From the NCBI RefSeq assembly GCF_024753255.1, contig NZ_JANUHA010000008.1, positions 62,001 through 126,000 of the forward strand: 64,000 nucleotides of DNA, in the 5' to 3' direction. Numbering within the stretch: position 1 is the first letter of the stretch; each line of letters begins with the position of its first letter. This document shows positions 17,207 through 24,511 of this stretch, one piece after another. The notes under the pieces are model-generated. The model made no database searches. It was given only the letters and a program-made list of their open reading frames with translations, and had not been told where the DNA came from. The translations under genes were made by a program, and so were the position numbers. Source of the stretch: Massilia agri. GTDB taxonomy: Bacteria; Pseudomonadota; Gammaproteobacteria; Burkholderiales; Burkholderiaceae_D.

Positions 17207-18906
17207 GGCTGCACTAACTCATGTGGAAAGTATTTGATCACGCAATCGACCGGGTTCGGCGCAGCCTGTCCAAGGCCGCAGATCGACGCGTCGCGCATCA
17301 CCTGCGACAGCTCGCCCAGGAGCAGCGTGTCCCATTGCGGCCGGCGGATCAGGTCGAGCGCCTTGGCGGTGCCGTTGCGGCAGGGCGTGCACTGGCCGCA
17401 GGACTCATCCTTGAAGAAGGCCATCGTGTTGCGCGCGGCGTCCACCGCGCTGTCGTGGTTCGACAGCACCACCACGGCGGCCGAGCCGATGAAGCAGCCA
17501 TGGGGCTGCAGGGTGTCGAAGTCGAGCGGGATGTCGCCCATGGAGGCAGGCAGGATGCCGCCCGAGGCGCCGCCCGGCAGGTAGGCATAGAAGTCGTGGC
17601 CGTCCAGCATGCCGCCGCAGTATTCGTCGATCAGTTCGCGGATCGTGATACCGGCGGGCGCCAGCTTCACGCCCGGCTCGCGCACCCGGCCCGAGACCGA
17701 GAAGGAGCGCAGGCCGCGCCGGCCGTTGCGCCCGTGGCTGGCGAACCACTCGCCTCCCCGCTCCAGGATCTCGCGCACCCAGTACAGCGATTCGAAGTTG
17801 TGTTCCAGCGTGGGGCGGCCGAACAGGCCGACCTGGGCCACATAGGGCGGACGCAGGCGCGGCATGCCGCGCTTGCCCTCGATCGACTCGATCATGGCCG
17901 ACTCTTCGCCGCAGAGATAGGCGCCGGCGCCGCGGCGAAGGTAGATCGGCGGCATGCCGGGCACCGGAGGGTCAAGGCGCAGCTTGTCCAGTTCCGCTTC
18001 CAGCATCGCGCGGCAGCCATGGTATTCGTCGCGCAGGTAGATGTAGATGGCCTCGATGCCGACCGCCCAGGCGGCGATCAGCATGCCCTCCAGGAAGCGG
18101 TGCGGGTCGCGCTCGAGGTAGAAGCGGTCCTTGAAGGTGCCCGGTTCGCCTTCGTCGATGTTGACGGCCATGAGGCGCGGGCCTGCTTCCGCCCGCACGA
18201 TGCGCCATTTGCGACCGAGCGGGAAGCCTGCGCCGCCCAGGCCGCGCAGGCCGGAGCTGTCCATCGTGGCGATCACGCTTTCGACGTCGCGGCGGCCCTC
18301 GATGCAGTCGCGCAGCAGCGCGTAGCCGCCGGCGGCACGGTAGGCGGCGTAGTCGATGTGGGTGGTGACGGCGTCGCTCACCTGCCTGGTGGCGACCTTG
18401 GCGAGCACGGTCTCGAGCGTCGCCTGCGGCACGGCATGCTGCCCCACCACCGCCGCGGGCGCCTGTTCGCAGCGGCCGACACAGGGAGCCTCGAGCACGC
18501 GCACCTCGCGGCCCAGCAGCGCAGGCAGCTTCTCCAGCAGCGTGCGCGCGCCCGCCATCTCGCAGGACAGGCCGGCGCATACGCGCACCGTGAGCGCGGC
18601 GGTGGCGGCTTCGCCCTCCTTCACCACGTCGAAATGGTGGTAGAAGGTGGCGACCTCGTAGACCTCGGCCTGGGCCAGGCGCATCTCTTGTGCGAGCGCG
18701 GCCAGGTGCTGGCTGCTCAGGCAGCCGAAATGGTCCTGGATCTTGTGCAGGTGCTCGATCAGGAGGTCGCGCTGGCGCGATGCGGTGCCGAGCAGCCCCT
18801 GAACTTCGAGGAGGGCTTGCGGCTCAACGTGGCGGCCTTTCGGGGCTTCGCGCTTGCGCTGGCGGCTGGGGCCGGCGGGTGCGATCGGAATGATGGGGTG
18901 GTTCAT
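17203..18906 (-). CDS. fdsB: Fused formate dehydrogenase diaphorase subunits (FdsG-FdsB)
   Basis: This 567-residue protein joins two subunits that are separate in Cupriavidus. The N-terminal part (about 30-165) is a NuoE/FdsG thioredoxin-like [2Fe-2S] domain with CAGLSC and CVGRC. The C-terminal part (about 180-567) is NuoF/FdsB: FMN site GLGGAGFPLGRKW, NADH site GAGAYLCGEESAMIESI, and the [4Fe-4S] site CGQCTPC with a last cysteine in ASICGLG. It would carry electrons from FdsA to NAD+. It is the first gene of the operon, preceded by an AT-rich gap with two operator-like sites. Confidence 0.93.
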   Translation of the reverse strand: MNHPIIPIAPAGPSRQRKREAPKGRHVEPQALLEVQGLLGTASRQRDLLIEHLHKIQDHFGCLSSQHLAALAQEMRLAQAEVYEVATFYHHFDVVKEGEAATAALTVRVCAGLSCEMAGARTLLEKLPALLGREVRVLEAPCVGRCEQAPAAVVGQHAVPQATLETVLAKVATRQVSDAVTTHIDYAAYRAAGGYALLRDCIEGRRDVESVIATMDSSGLRGLGGAGFPLGRKWRIVRAEAGPRLMAVNIDEGEPGTFKDRFYLERDPHRFLEGMLIAAWAVGIEAIYIYLRDEYHGCRAMLEAELDKLRLDPPVPGMPPIYLRRGAGAYLCGEESAMIESIEGKRGMPRLRPPYVAQVGLFGRPTLEHNFESLYWVREILERGGEWFASHGRNGRRGLRSFSVSGRVREPGVKLAPAGITIRELIDEYCGGMLDGHDFYAYLPGGASGGILPASMGDIPLDFDTLQPHGCFIGSAAVVVLSNHDSAVDAARNTMAFFKDESCGQCTPCRNGTAKALDLIRRPQWDTLLLGELSQVMRDASICGLGQAAPNPVDCVIKYFPHELVQP

Positions 18907-18939
18907 GGTCCGTCCCTGCTGGTGTTAAATTAATCCGAA

Positions 18940-18960
18940 ATATGCTTTAAAAAGCCTATT
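18940..18960. promoter_or_regulatory. Operator-like site 1 near the fds operon
   Basis: The sequence ATATGCT-TTAAAA-AGCCTATT is itself an imperfect palindrome (ATANGCT...AGCNTAT). The same 21-base pattern recurs in inverse orientation at 19016-19036. It lies 34 bases upstream of the fdsGB start, between two divergent transcription units, in an AT-rich stretch inside a GC-rich genome. The most economical ligand is the ModE-like regulator encoded at 19035. It does not closely match the E. coli ModE consensus. Confidence 0.65.
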
Positions 18961-19015
18961 ATGTCGCCGAATGTTTCCATGTCCCGGCAGCGTAACACGC
19001 TGTTTTTCTGATAAA

Positions 19016-19036
19016 AATAGGCTATTTTTAGCATAT
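19016..19036. promoter_or_regulatory. Operator-like site 2 overlapping the regulator start
   Basis: On the minus strand this reads ATATGCT-AAAAAT-AGCCTATT, matching site 1 (18940-18960) except in the six-base centre. Its end overlaps the ATG at 19035 of the ModE-like regulator. No Shine-Dalgarno is visible before that ATG, so the mRNA may be leaderless or nearly so. A regulator bound here would block its own transcription and could also act on the divergent fds promoter. Confidence 0.65.
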
Positions 19037-20105
19037 GTTTACCATCCACATCCGTCCACACTGGGAGATCAGCGTCAGGGGCGAAGCGCCCCTCGATACC
19101 GCCGACCTGCTCGGCCTGCTGCTGTCCATCCAGGACACCGGCTCGATCGCCCAGGCCGCGAAATCGGTGAAGCTGTCCTACCGCTACGCCTGGGGCCTGC
19201 TGCGCGCGGCCGAGGAACTGTTCGGCGAACAGCTGCTGCACACCGGGCGCGGACGCGGCACCCAGCTCACGCCGCTGGCGCAGAAGCTCGTCTGGGCCGA
19301 CCGCCGCATCGCCGCGCGCCTTTCGCCCACCCTGCAAAGCCTGGCCTCCGAACTCGAAGTGGAACTGGGACGCATCACGGCCGGCCGCACGCGGCCGCTG
19401 CGCCTGGACGCCAGCCACGGTTTCGCGGTGGCCGCGCTGATGGGCTGCGTCGACCGCGACACGCTACCCATCGATTCGCGCTACCGGACCAGCACCGACG
19501 CCGTGATGGCGTTGGCGCGGCGCGACTGCGACCTGGCGGGCTTTCACGTCCCGATCGGGCGCTTCCAGGCGCCGACCGTGGCCTGGTACCTGCGCTGGCT
19601 CGATCCGGAGCAGCACTGCCTGGTGCGGGTCGCGGGCCGCGAGCAGGGCCTGATCACGGCGCGCGGCAACCCGCTCGGCCTGCGCGGCCTGCACGACCTC
19701 GCCCGCGCGGACGTGCGCTTCGTGAACCGCCAGGCCGGCTCGGGCACCCGCATGCTGCTCGAGATGATGCTGGCGGCGGAAGGCCTGGCGTTCGAGTCCA
19801 TCAATGGCTTCAACAGCGCCGAGTTCACCCACTCCGCAGTGGCCGCCTACATCGCCAGCGGCATGGCCGATGCCGGCATGGGCATGCGCGCGGCGAGCGC
19901 GCAGTTCAAGCTCGACTTCATTCCCCTGCTGCGCGAAACCTATTATTTCGCACTGCGCCGCGACGCCCTCGAGGGAGCGGCCATGAGCCAGCTGCTGGAG
20001 CTGATGCGCCAGCCCGCGTACCACAAGCTGGTGGCGGCGCTGCCGGGCTACGACCCCACGGGGACCGGTGCGGTGCTGTCGATACGGGAAGCGTTTTCGC
20101 TGTAG
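19035..20105 (+). CDS. ModE-like regulator with periplasmic-binding-protein domain
   Basis: The 356-residue protein has a LysR/ModE-type winged helix-turn-helix (about 1-105: DTGSIAQAAKSVKLSYRYAWGLL). Fused to it is a PBP-like domain (about 115-340) of the kind that binds small ligands, with SGTRMLLEMML and HSAVAAYIASGMADAGMGMR typical of the molybdate/tungstate-type PBP group. It is divergent from the formate dehydrogenase-tungstate operon, the position of FdsR-like regulators. I infer that it senses an oxyanion or the cofactor state and controls the operon through the paired operators at 18940-19036. No ribosome site precedes ATG 19035. Confidence 0.82.
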   Translation: MFTIHIRPHWEISVRGEAPLDTADLLGLLLSIQDTGSIAQAAKSVKLSYRYAWGLLRAAEELFGEQLLHTGRGRGTQLTPLAQKLVWADRRIAARLSPTLQSLASELEVELGRITAGRTRPLRLDASHGFAVAALMGCVDRDTLPIDSRYRTSTDAVMALARRDCDLAGFHVPIGRFQAPTVAWYLRWLDPEQHCLVRVAGREQGLITARGNPLGLRGLHDLARADVRFVNRQAGSGTRMLLEMMLAAEGLAFESINGFNSAEFTHSAVAAYIASGMADAGMGMRAASAQFKLDFIPLLRETYYFALRRDALEGAAMSQLLELMRQPAYHKLVAALPGYDPTGTGAVLSIREAFSL

Positions 20106-20147
20106 GCCTTGCAGGCTGGCGAGCATGCGGGTATAAAGCAGGCCCTC

Positions 20148-21548
20148 ATGATCGACCTGGCTACTCTTCCCGCGCGCATCGACGACATCGTGCGCATCAA
20201 TGCGCAGCGCGCGCCGCTCGCGCCCGCGCTCGTCGATGGCGCGCGCACCTGGTCGTACGGCGAACTACAGCACGAGGTAGAACGCCAGGCGGACTGGCTG
20301 CGCCAGCTCGGCGTGCGGGCGGGCGACCGCGTCATGCTGGTCTCCGAAAACTGCGCCGCACAGGTCGCACTGCTGTTCGCCATCGCGCGCATCGACGCCT
20401 GGAGCGTCAACGTCAACGTCCGCCTCAGCGAAGGCGAGCTGGCCGCGATCCGCGCACATTGCACGCCGCGCCGCGTGATCCATGCCACCAGCGATGGCGT
20501 GGCGGCTGGCCCGCTCGATGCGGACACGGCACCGGAGCCAAGGCGCGCGGATGGCGCACAGATCGCCGCCCTGGTCTACACCACCGGCACCACCGGCAAC
20601 CCCAAGGGCGTGATGCTGAGCCACGCGAACCTGCTGTTTGTCGCCGCCACATCCAGCGGCCTGCGCGGCCTGGTTCGGAGCGACCGGGCGGCGGGCGTGC
20701 TGCCGATCTCGCACGTCTACGGCCTCACCTCGGTGATGCTGGGCACCCTGTACGCCGGCGCCTGCCTGCACCTGCTTGCGCGCTTCGACGCCGCGGCGCT
20801 GCTGGCGCAGATCCGCGCAAACGGACTCACCATCGTGCAGGGCGTGCCGGCCATGTATGCGCGCCTGCTGGCGCTGGCCGGGCCGGGCCCGGTCGCATCG
20901 ACATTGCGCTTCTGCTACGCCGGTGGCTCGCCGCTCGACCCACGGCTCAAGCGCTCGGTCGAAGACCTGTTCGGGCTGCCGCTGCACAACGGCTACGGTC
21001 TCACCGAGAGCGCACCCACCGTGTGCCAGACCCGCCTCGACGCGCCACGCGCGGACACCTCGGTCGGCCATCCGATCCCCGGGGTCGAGGTGCGCATCGA
21101 GCAGTCGGGAGAGCTGTGGGTGCGCGGGCCGAACGTCATGGCCGGCTACTACCGGGACGCGACGGCAACAAAGGCGGCACTCAAGCCCGACGGATGGCTC
21201 GCGACCGGCGACCTGGCCAGCATGGGCGAGGACGGCGCCCTGTTCATACAGGGACGGCTGAAGGAGCTCATCATCCGCTCCGGCTTCAATGTCTACCCGC
21301 CGGAGGTCGAGGCGGCGCTGGGTAGCCACCCGGGTGTGCTGCAGTCGGCGGTGGTGGGACGGCCTGCCGCGGACGGGGACGAGGAAGTGCTCGCTTTTGT
21401 CGAGACCCGCGAAGCGGTCGATGCGCAGGCGCTGCAGGACTGGCTCGTGCCGCGCCTGGCGCCCTACAAGCGGCCCTCGCGGATCGTCTTCATGGATGCG
21501 TTGCCGGCTGCGCCCAGCGGCAAGGTGCTGAAGCACCGGCTGTTGTAG
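20148..21548 (+). CDS. Class I adenylate-forming enzyme (acyl-CoA synthetase)
   Basis: The 466 residues carry the AMP-binding motif YTTGTTGNPKGVMLSHANL (about 144-162), the GYGLTESAPT block and the hinge with GRLKELIIRSGFNVYPPEVE. The catalytic C-terminal lysine motif PSGKVLKHRLL is present, so it should activate a carboxylic acid as acyl-AMP and acyl-CoA. I chose ATG 20148, 42 bases after the regulator. Its place next to a formate dehydrogenase operon hints at a small acid, but the substrate is unknown. The stop codon TAG is formed by the first bases of the palindromic repeat that starts at 21545. Confidence 0.85.
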   Translation: MIDLATLPARIDDIVRINAQRAPLAPALVDGARTWSYGELQHEVERQADWLRQLGVRAGDRVMLVSENCAAQVALLFAIARIDAWSVNVNVRLSEGELAAIRAHCTPRRVIHATSDGVAAGPLDADTAPEPRRADGAQIAALVYTTGTTGNPKGVMLSHANLLFVAATSSGLRGLVRSDRAAGVLPISHVYGLTSVMLGTLYAGACLHLLARFDAAALLAQIRANGLTIVQGVPAMYARLLALAGPGPVASTLRFCYAGGSPLDPRLKRSVEDLFGLPLHNGYGLTESAPTVCQTRLDAPRADTSVGHPIPGVEVRIEQSGELWVRGPNVMAGYYRDATATKAALKPDGWLATGDLASMGEDGALFIQGRLKELIIRSGFNVYPPEVEAALGSHPGVLQSAVVGRPAADGDEEVLAFVETREAVDAQALQDWLVPRLAPYKRPSRIVFMDALPAAPSGKVLKHRLL

Positions 21549-21638
21549 GGTGTTCGGCTTCGCCGAACGCGCGTTCAAATCACCCGTGCGTTGTGACTCG
21601 ATGGCCGGTAGGGTGGTCGGGAGACCCGACCACCCTAC
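21545..21638. repeat. Dispersed palindromic repeat, copy A
   Basis: The element runs from GTAGGGTG to CACCCTAC between two convergent genes. Inside it, CCGGTAGGGTGGTCGGG (21605-21621) is followed after a three-base loop by its exact complement. The internal CGCGTTCA block is shared with copies B, C and D. Both flanking genes use a TAG from the element as stop: 21546-21548 for the adenylate-forming enzyme and complement 21635-21637 for the small gene. The hairpin could terminate or protect both transcripts. Confidence 0.8.
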
Positions 21639-21871
21639 CGGCGGCGCTTCTTCCAGTTGTAATCGGGCCCCGTCACGTCGACACCCGGGTTCCCGACGAG
21701 GTCGGGATGCTCCGAACACATCGTCACGAAGCGCACCCCCTCGCCTTCGCGCTGGCGCTTGCGCAGCTCTTCCATGAACTGCATCGCCCCCACCATCTCC
21801 GTCGTCTCGAACAGCTTCTCGTGCGGCGTGCACCTGTCTTCGTCGACGATCGTCCAATACACCATGTACAT
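21635..21871 (-). CDS. Small conserved-type protein of unknown function
   Basis: I do not recognise the family. The 78-residue product (MYMVYWTIVDEDRC at the start) is soluble, has an early hydrophobic strand, a helical centre (AMQFMEELRKRQREG) and a basic C-terminus, and contains two cysteines. ATG 21871 has a good ribosome site (AGGAG, six bases upstream); a GTG one codon earlier is possible. Its coding look is supported by the ribosome site and balanced residue use. Its stop codon lies in repeat copy A, so the natural C-terminus may have been altered by the repeat. Confidence 0.65.
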   Translation of the reverse strand: MYMVYWTIVDEDRCTPHEKLFETTEMVGAMQFMEELRKRQREGEGVRFVTMCSEHPDLVGNPGVDVTGPDYNWKKRRR

Positions 21872-22029
21872 CACACTCTCCTGTTTGCCGCATTGTCGCC
21901 CGAACGGAGTCCGCCCGGCGCACCGATTGTTTCCTGTCGATCCTCAAGAATTTCCAGTTAGCAGAAGTTAAGCGCAGAAATGAAGAACATGATTACAAAA
22001 CGTAGGACTTGTCCGAAAAAGCCTTTTTA

Positions 22030-22045
22030 TGTGGGCTACTTCACA
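22030..22045. promoter_or_regulatory. Near-consensus CRP-type site before the GH1-RmlD gene
   Basis: TGTGG-GCTACT-TCACA differs at one base from the TGTGA-N6-TCACA form found exactly at three other places in this window. It is centred about 66 bases upstream of the ATG at 22104. The 232-base gap before that gene holds no other clear feature. Confidence 0.4.
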
Positions 22046-22103
22046 CAACCCGTCGCACGTGGCAATTAGGCTGGAGCCTGTCTTCATAAAAGCGGGTCAG
22101 AAC

Positions 22104-24380
22104 ATGAACACTCCGATGGATTCCCAGACCACTTTCCTCTCGAATGACGCCCCTGAACTGGCGCTGTGGGGCGGACTAGAATGCACGGTCAACCGTGTAC
22201 GCGACAATTACTTCAGCCAGATGGACCGCAACGGCCATGCCGAGCGCCTGCAGGACATCGAACGTTTCGCTTCGCTCGGCATCAAGGCGGTCCGCTATCC
22301 GGTGCTGTGGGAGCGCACCGCGCCCGATGGCATCGAATCGGCCGACTGGACCTGGTCCGACGAGCGACTGCCCGCGCTGCGCGACCTGGGCGTCAACCCG
22401 ATCGTCGGCCTGATCCACCATGGCAGCGGCCCGCGCCATACCAGCCTGGTCGATCCCGCCTTCCCCGAAAAGCTCGCCGAGTACGCCGGCGCGGTAGCCG
22501 CACGCTACCCCTGGGTCGAGTACTACACCCCGGTCAACGAACCGTTGACCACGGCGCGCTTCTCCGGCCTGGCAGGCGTGTGGTACCCGCACGGCAGCGA
22601 CGAGGCAACCTTTGTCCGCGCCCTCATCAACCAGTGCCGCGCGGTGGTGCTGTCGATGCGCGCGATCCGCGCCGTCAACCCGGACGCCAAGCTGGTCCAG
22701 ACCGACGACCTGTCGAAGACCTACGGCACGCCGGAAATGGAAGAGATCACCACCTTCTTCAACGACCGCCGCTGGCTGAGCTGGGACCTGCTGTGCGGGA
22801 CGATCGACGAACAGCACCCCTTGTGGAACTACCTGATGGAGTCGAAGGCGACGCCGGAAGAACTGCGCTGGTTCCGCGACAATCCCTGCCCGCCGGACGT
22901 CATCGGCGTCAACTACTACGCGACCAGCGAGCGCTGGCTGGATCACCGTCCGGAGCGCTATCCGGAATCGCGCCGCCACGTCTACCGCGGCGTCCCCCAT
23001 GCCGACATCGAGACCCCGCGCGCGCTGGCCACGCCGACGCCCGGCATCGCGCCCCTGCTGATGGAGACCTGGGAGCGCTACCGCCTGCCGATCGCCATCA
23101 CCGAGGCCCACATCGACGCCAACCGCGAAGACCAGCTGCGCTGGCTGGTGGAGATCTGGAACGCCGCCCGCAAGGCGCGCCAGCAGGGCGCCGACGTGCG
23201 CGCCGTGACGGTCTGGGCCCTGCTGGGCTCCTACGACTGGAATTGCCTGGTCACCGAATGCCGCGGCTACTACGAGCCGGGCCCCTTCGACGTGCGCGGC
23301 GGCGAACCGCGCCCGACCGCGGTGGCCACCCTGATGCGCGAGCTCGCCACCGGACGCCCGCTGTCCAGCCCCGTGCTGCAGGGCGAAGGCTGGTGGCGCC
23401 GTCCGGGACGCTTCCTGTGCAAGCCGGTGGCGACCCGCACCGCGGTGGCGGACATCGCGATCCGCAGCCAGTTCAAGTCGAATGTGGTGCAGCCGATCCT
23501 GATCACCGGCGCCACCGGGACGCTCGGGTCGGCGTTCGCGCACATCTGCGAGAAGCGCAACCTGGCCTACCAGGTCCTGAACCGCCAGGAGATGGACATC
23601 ACCGACCCCGCTTCGGTGGAGAGCGCCATCCAGCGCTACAAGCCCTGGGCCATCATCAATGCCGGCGGCTACGTCCGCGTGGACGAGGCGGAAAGCGATG
23701 CCGAGCGCTGCATGCGCGAGAACACCCTCGGGCCCACGGTGCTGGCCCTGGCCTGCATCCGCCACCAGCTGCGCTTCATGACCTATTCGACCGACCTGGT
23801 GTTCGACGGCACCAAGGGCGCGCCCTACGTCGAGTCGGACGCCCTGAACCCGCTGGGCGTCTACGGCCGCAGCAAGATGGAAGCCGAGCAGCGCGTGCTG
23901 GATGCCGATCCGCAGGCCCTGGTGATCCGCACCAGCGCCTTCTTCGGCCCCTGGGACCGCCACAACTTCGTGACCCAGGCCCTCAATAGCCTCGAAGCTG
24001 GCCAGCCCTTCCAGGCGGCGGGCGACATGGTGGTCTCGCCCACCTATGTGCCGGACCTGGTCAACGTCTCGCTCGACCTCCTGATCGACCGCGAGCGGGG
24101 CGTCTGGCACCTCACCAACGCCGAAGCCGTGACCTGGGCCGAGCTGGCGCGGCGCGCCTGCGATGCGGCGGGCGTGGATTCGTCCAGGCTGGAGGTGGTG
24201 TCGAGCGAAAGCTGTGGCCATGCGGCGCGCCGGCCGGAATTCAGCGCGCTCTCGAGCGAACGCGCACTGATGCTGCCCTCGCTGGACGACGCGCTGCGCC
24301 GCTACGTGGAAGCGGTCCAGGACCGGGCCCACGGCCGCGATGCGGAGCAGCCCGGAGAGGCGGCGCACTACGCGAGCTGA
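22104..24380 (+). CDS. Glycoside hydrolase family 1-like and RmlD-like fusion
   Basis: The 758-residue protein fuses two enzymes. The N-terminal part (about 15-420) resembles GH1 beta-glycosidases, with the acid/base motif VNEP (Glu146) and a candidate nucleophile in AITEAH (Glu334). The C-terminal part (about 465-740) is an extended short-chain dehydrogenase of the dTDP-4-dehydrorhamnose reductase type, with ITGATGTLG and the YGRSK catalytic pair. A role in making or remodelling a deoxysugar-containing surface glycan fits the neighbouring LPS genes, but is inferred. ATG 22104 begins MNTPMDSQ and has only a weak ribosome site. A strong terminator follows at 24407. Confidence 0.85.
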   Translation: MNTPMDSQTTFLSNDAPELALWGGLECTVNRVRDNYFSQMDRNGHAERLQDIERFASLGIKAVRYPVLWERTAPDGIESADWTWSDERLPALRDLGVNPIVGLIHHGSGPRHTSLVDPAFPEKLAEYAGAVAARYPWVEYYTPVNEPLTTARFSGLAGVWYPHGSDEATFVRALINQCRAVVLSMRAIRAVNPDAKLVQTDDLSKTYGTPEMEEITTFFNDRRWLSWDLLCGTIDEQHPLWNYLMESKATPEELRWFRDNPCPPDVIGVNYYATSERWLDHRPERYPESRRHVYRGVPHADIETPRALATPTPGIAPLLMETWERYRLPIAITEAHIDANREDQLRWLVEIWNAARKARQQGADVRAVTVWALLGSYDWNCLVTECRGYYEPGPFDVRGGEPRPTAVATLMRELATGRPLSSPVLQGEGWWRRPGRFLCKPVATRTAVADIAIRSQFKSNVVQPILITGATGTLGSAFAHICEKRNLAYQVLNRQEMDITDPASVESAIQRYKPWAIINAGGYVRVDEAESDAERCMRENTLGPTVLALACIRHQLRFMTYSTDLVFDGTKGAPYVESDALNPLGVYGRSKMEAEQRVLDADPQALVIRTSAFFGPWDRHNFVTQALNSLEAGQPFQAAGDMVVSPTYVPDLVNVSLDLLIDRERGVWHLTNAEAVTWAELARRACDAAGVDSSRLEVVSSESCGHAARRPEFSALSSERALMLPSLDDALRRYVEAVQDRAHGRDAEQPGEAAHYAS

Positions 24381-24406
24381 GCCCCGGGGACTTACCCCTG
24401 CTGGAT

Positions 24407-24436
24407 AACGCGCACCTGTCGGTGCGCGTTTTTTTT
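24407..24436 (+). terminator. Rho-independent terminator after the GH1-RmlD gene
   Basis: AACGCGCACC, loop TGTC, then GGTGCGCGTT form a perfect ten-pair stem, followed by an unbroken T-run. It lies 26 bases after the stop at 24380 and separates that gene from the epimerase-like gene. Confidence 0.93.
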
Positions 24437-24440
24437 GCTC

Positions 24441-24456
24441 TTGTGAGATATCACAA
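24441..24456. promoter_or_regulatory. Palindromic operator candidate TTGTGA-N4-TCACAA
   Basis: Six-base arms TTGTGA and TCACAA are separated by GATA, 56 bases before the epimerase-like gene at 24512 and just after the terminator. The four-base spacer differs from the CRP form (six) found elsewhere in the window, so it may be read by a different regulator. Confidence 0.45.
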
Positions 24457-24511
24457 TGTCAACTTTGCCTTGCAGGTACTTAATTGACCAATGCACAGAG
24501 CGAGGTGAACC

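Noticed and set aside
14387-18933. Two long + strand open frames (1065 and 570 residues) opposite fdsA and fdsGB
   Set aside because: The minus-strand proteins have complete cofactor motifs; the + strand translations are His/Arg/Val-rich shadows.
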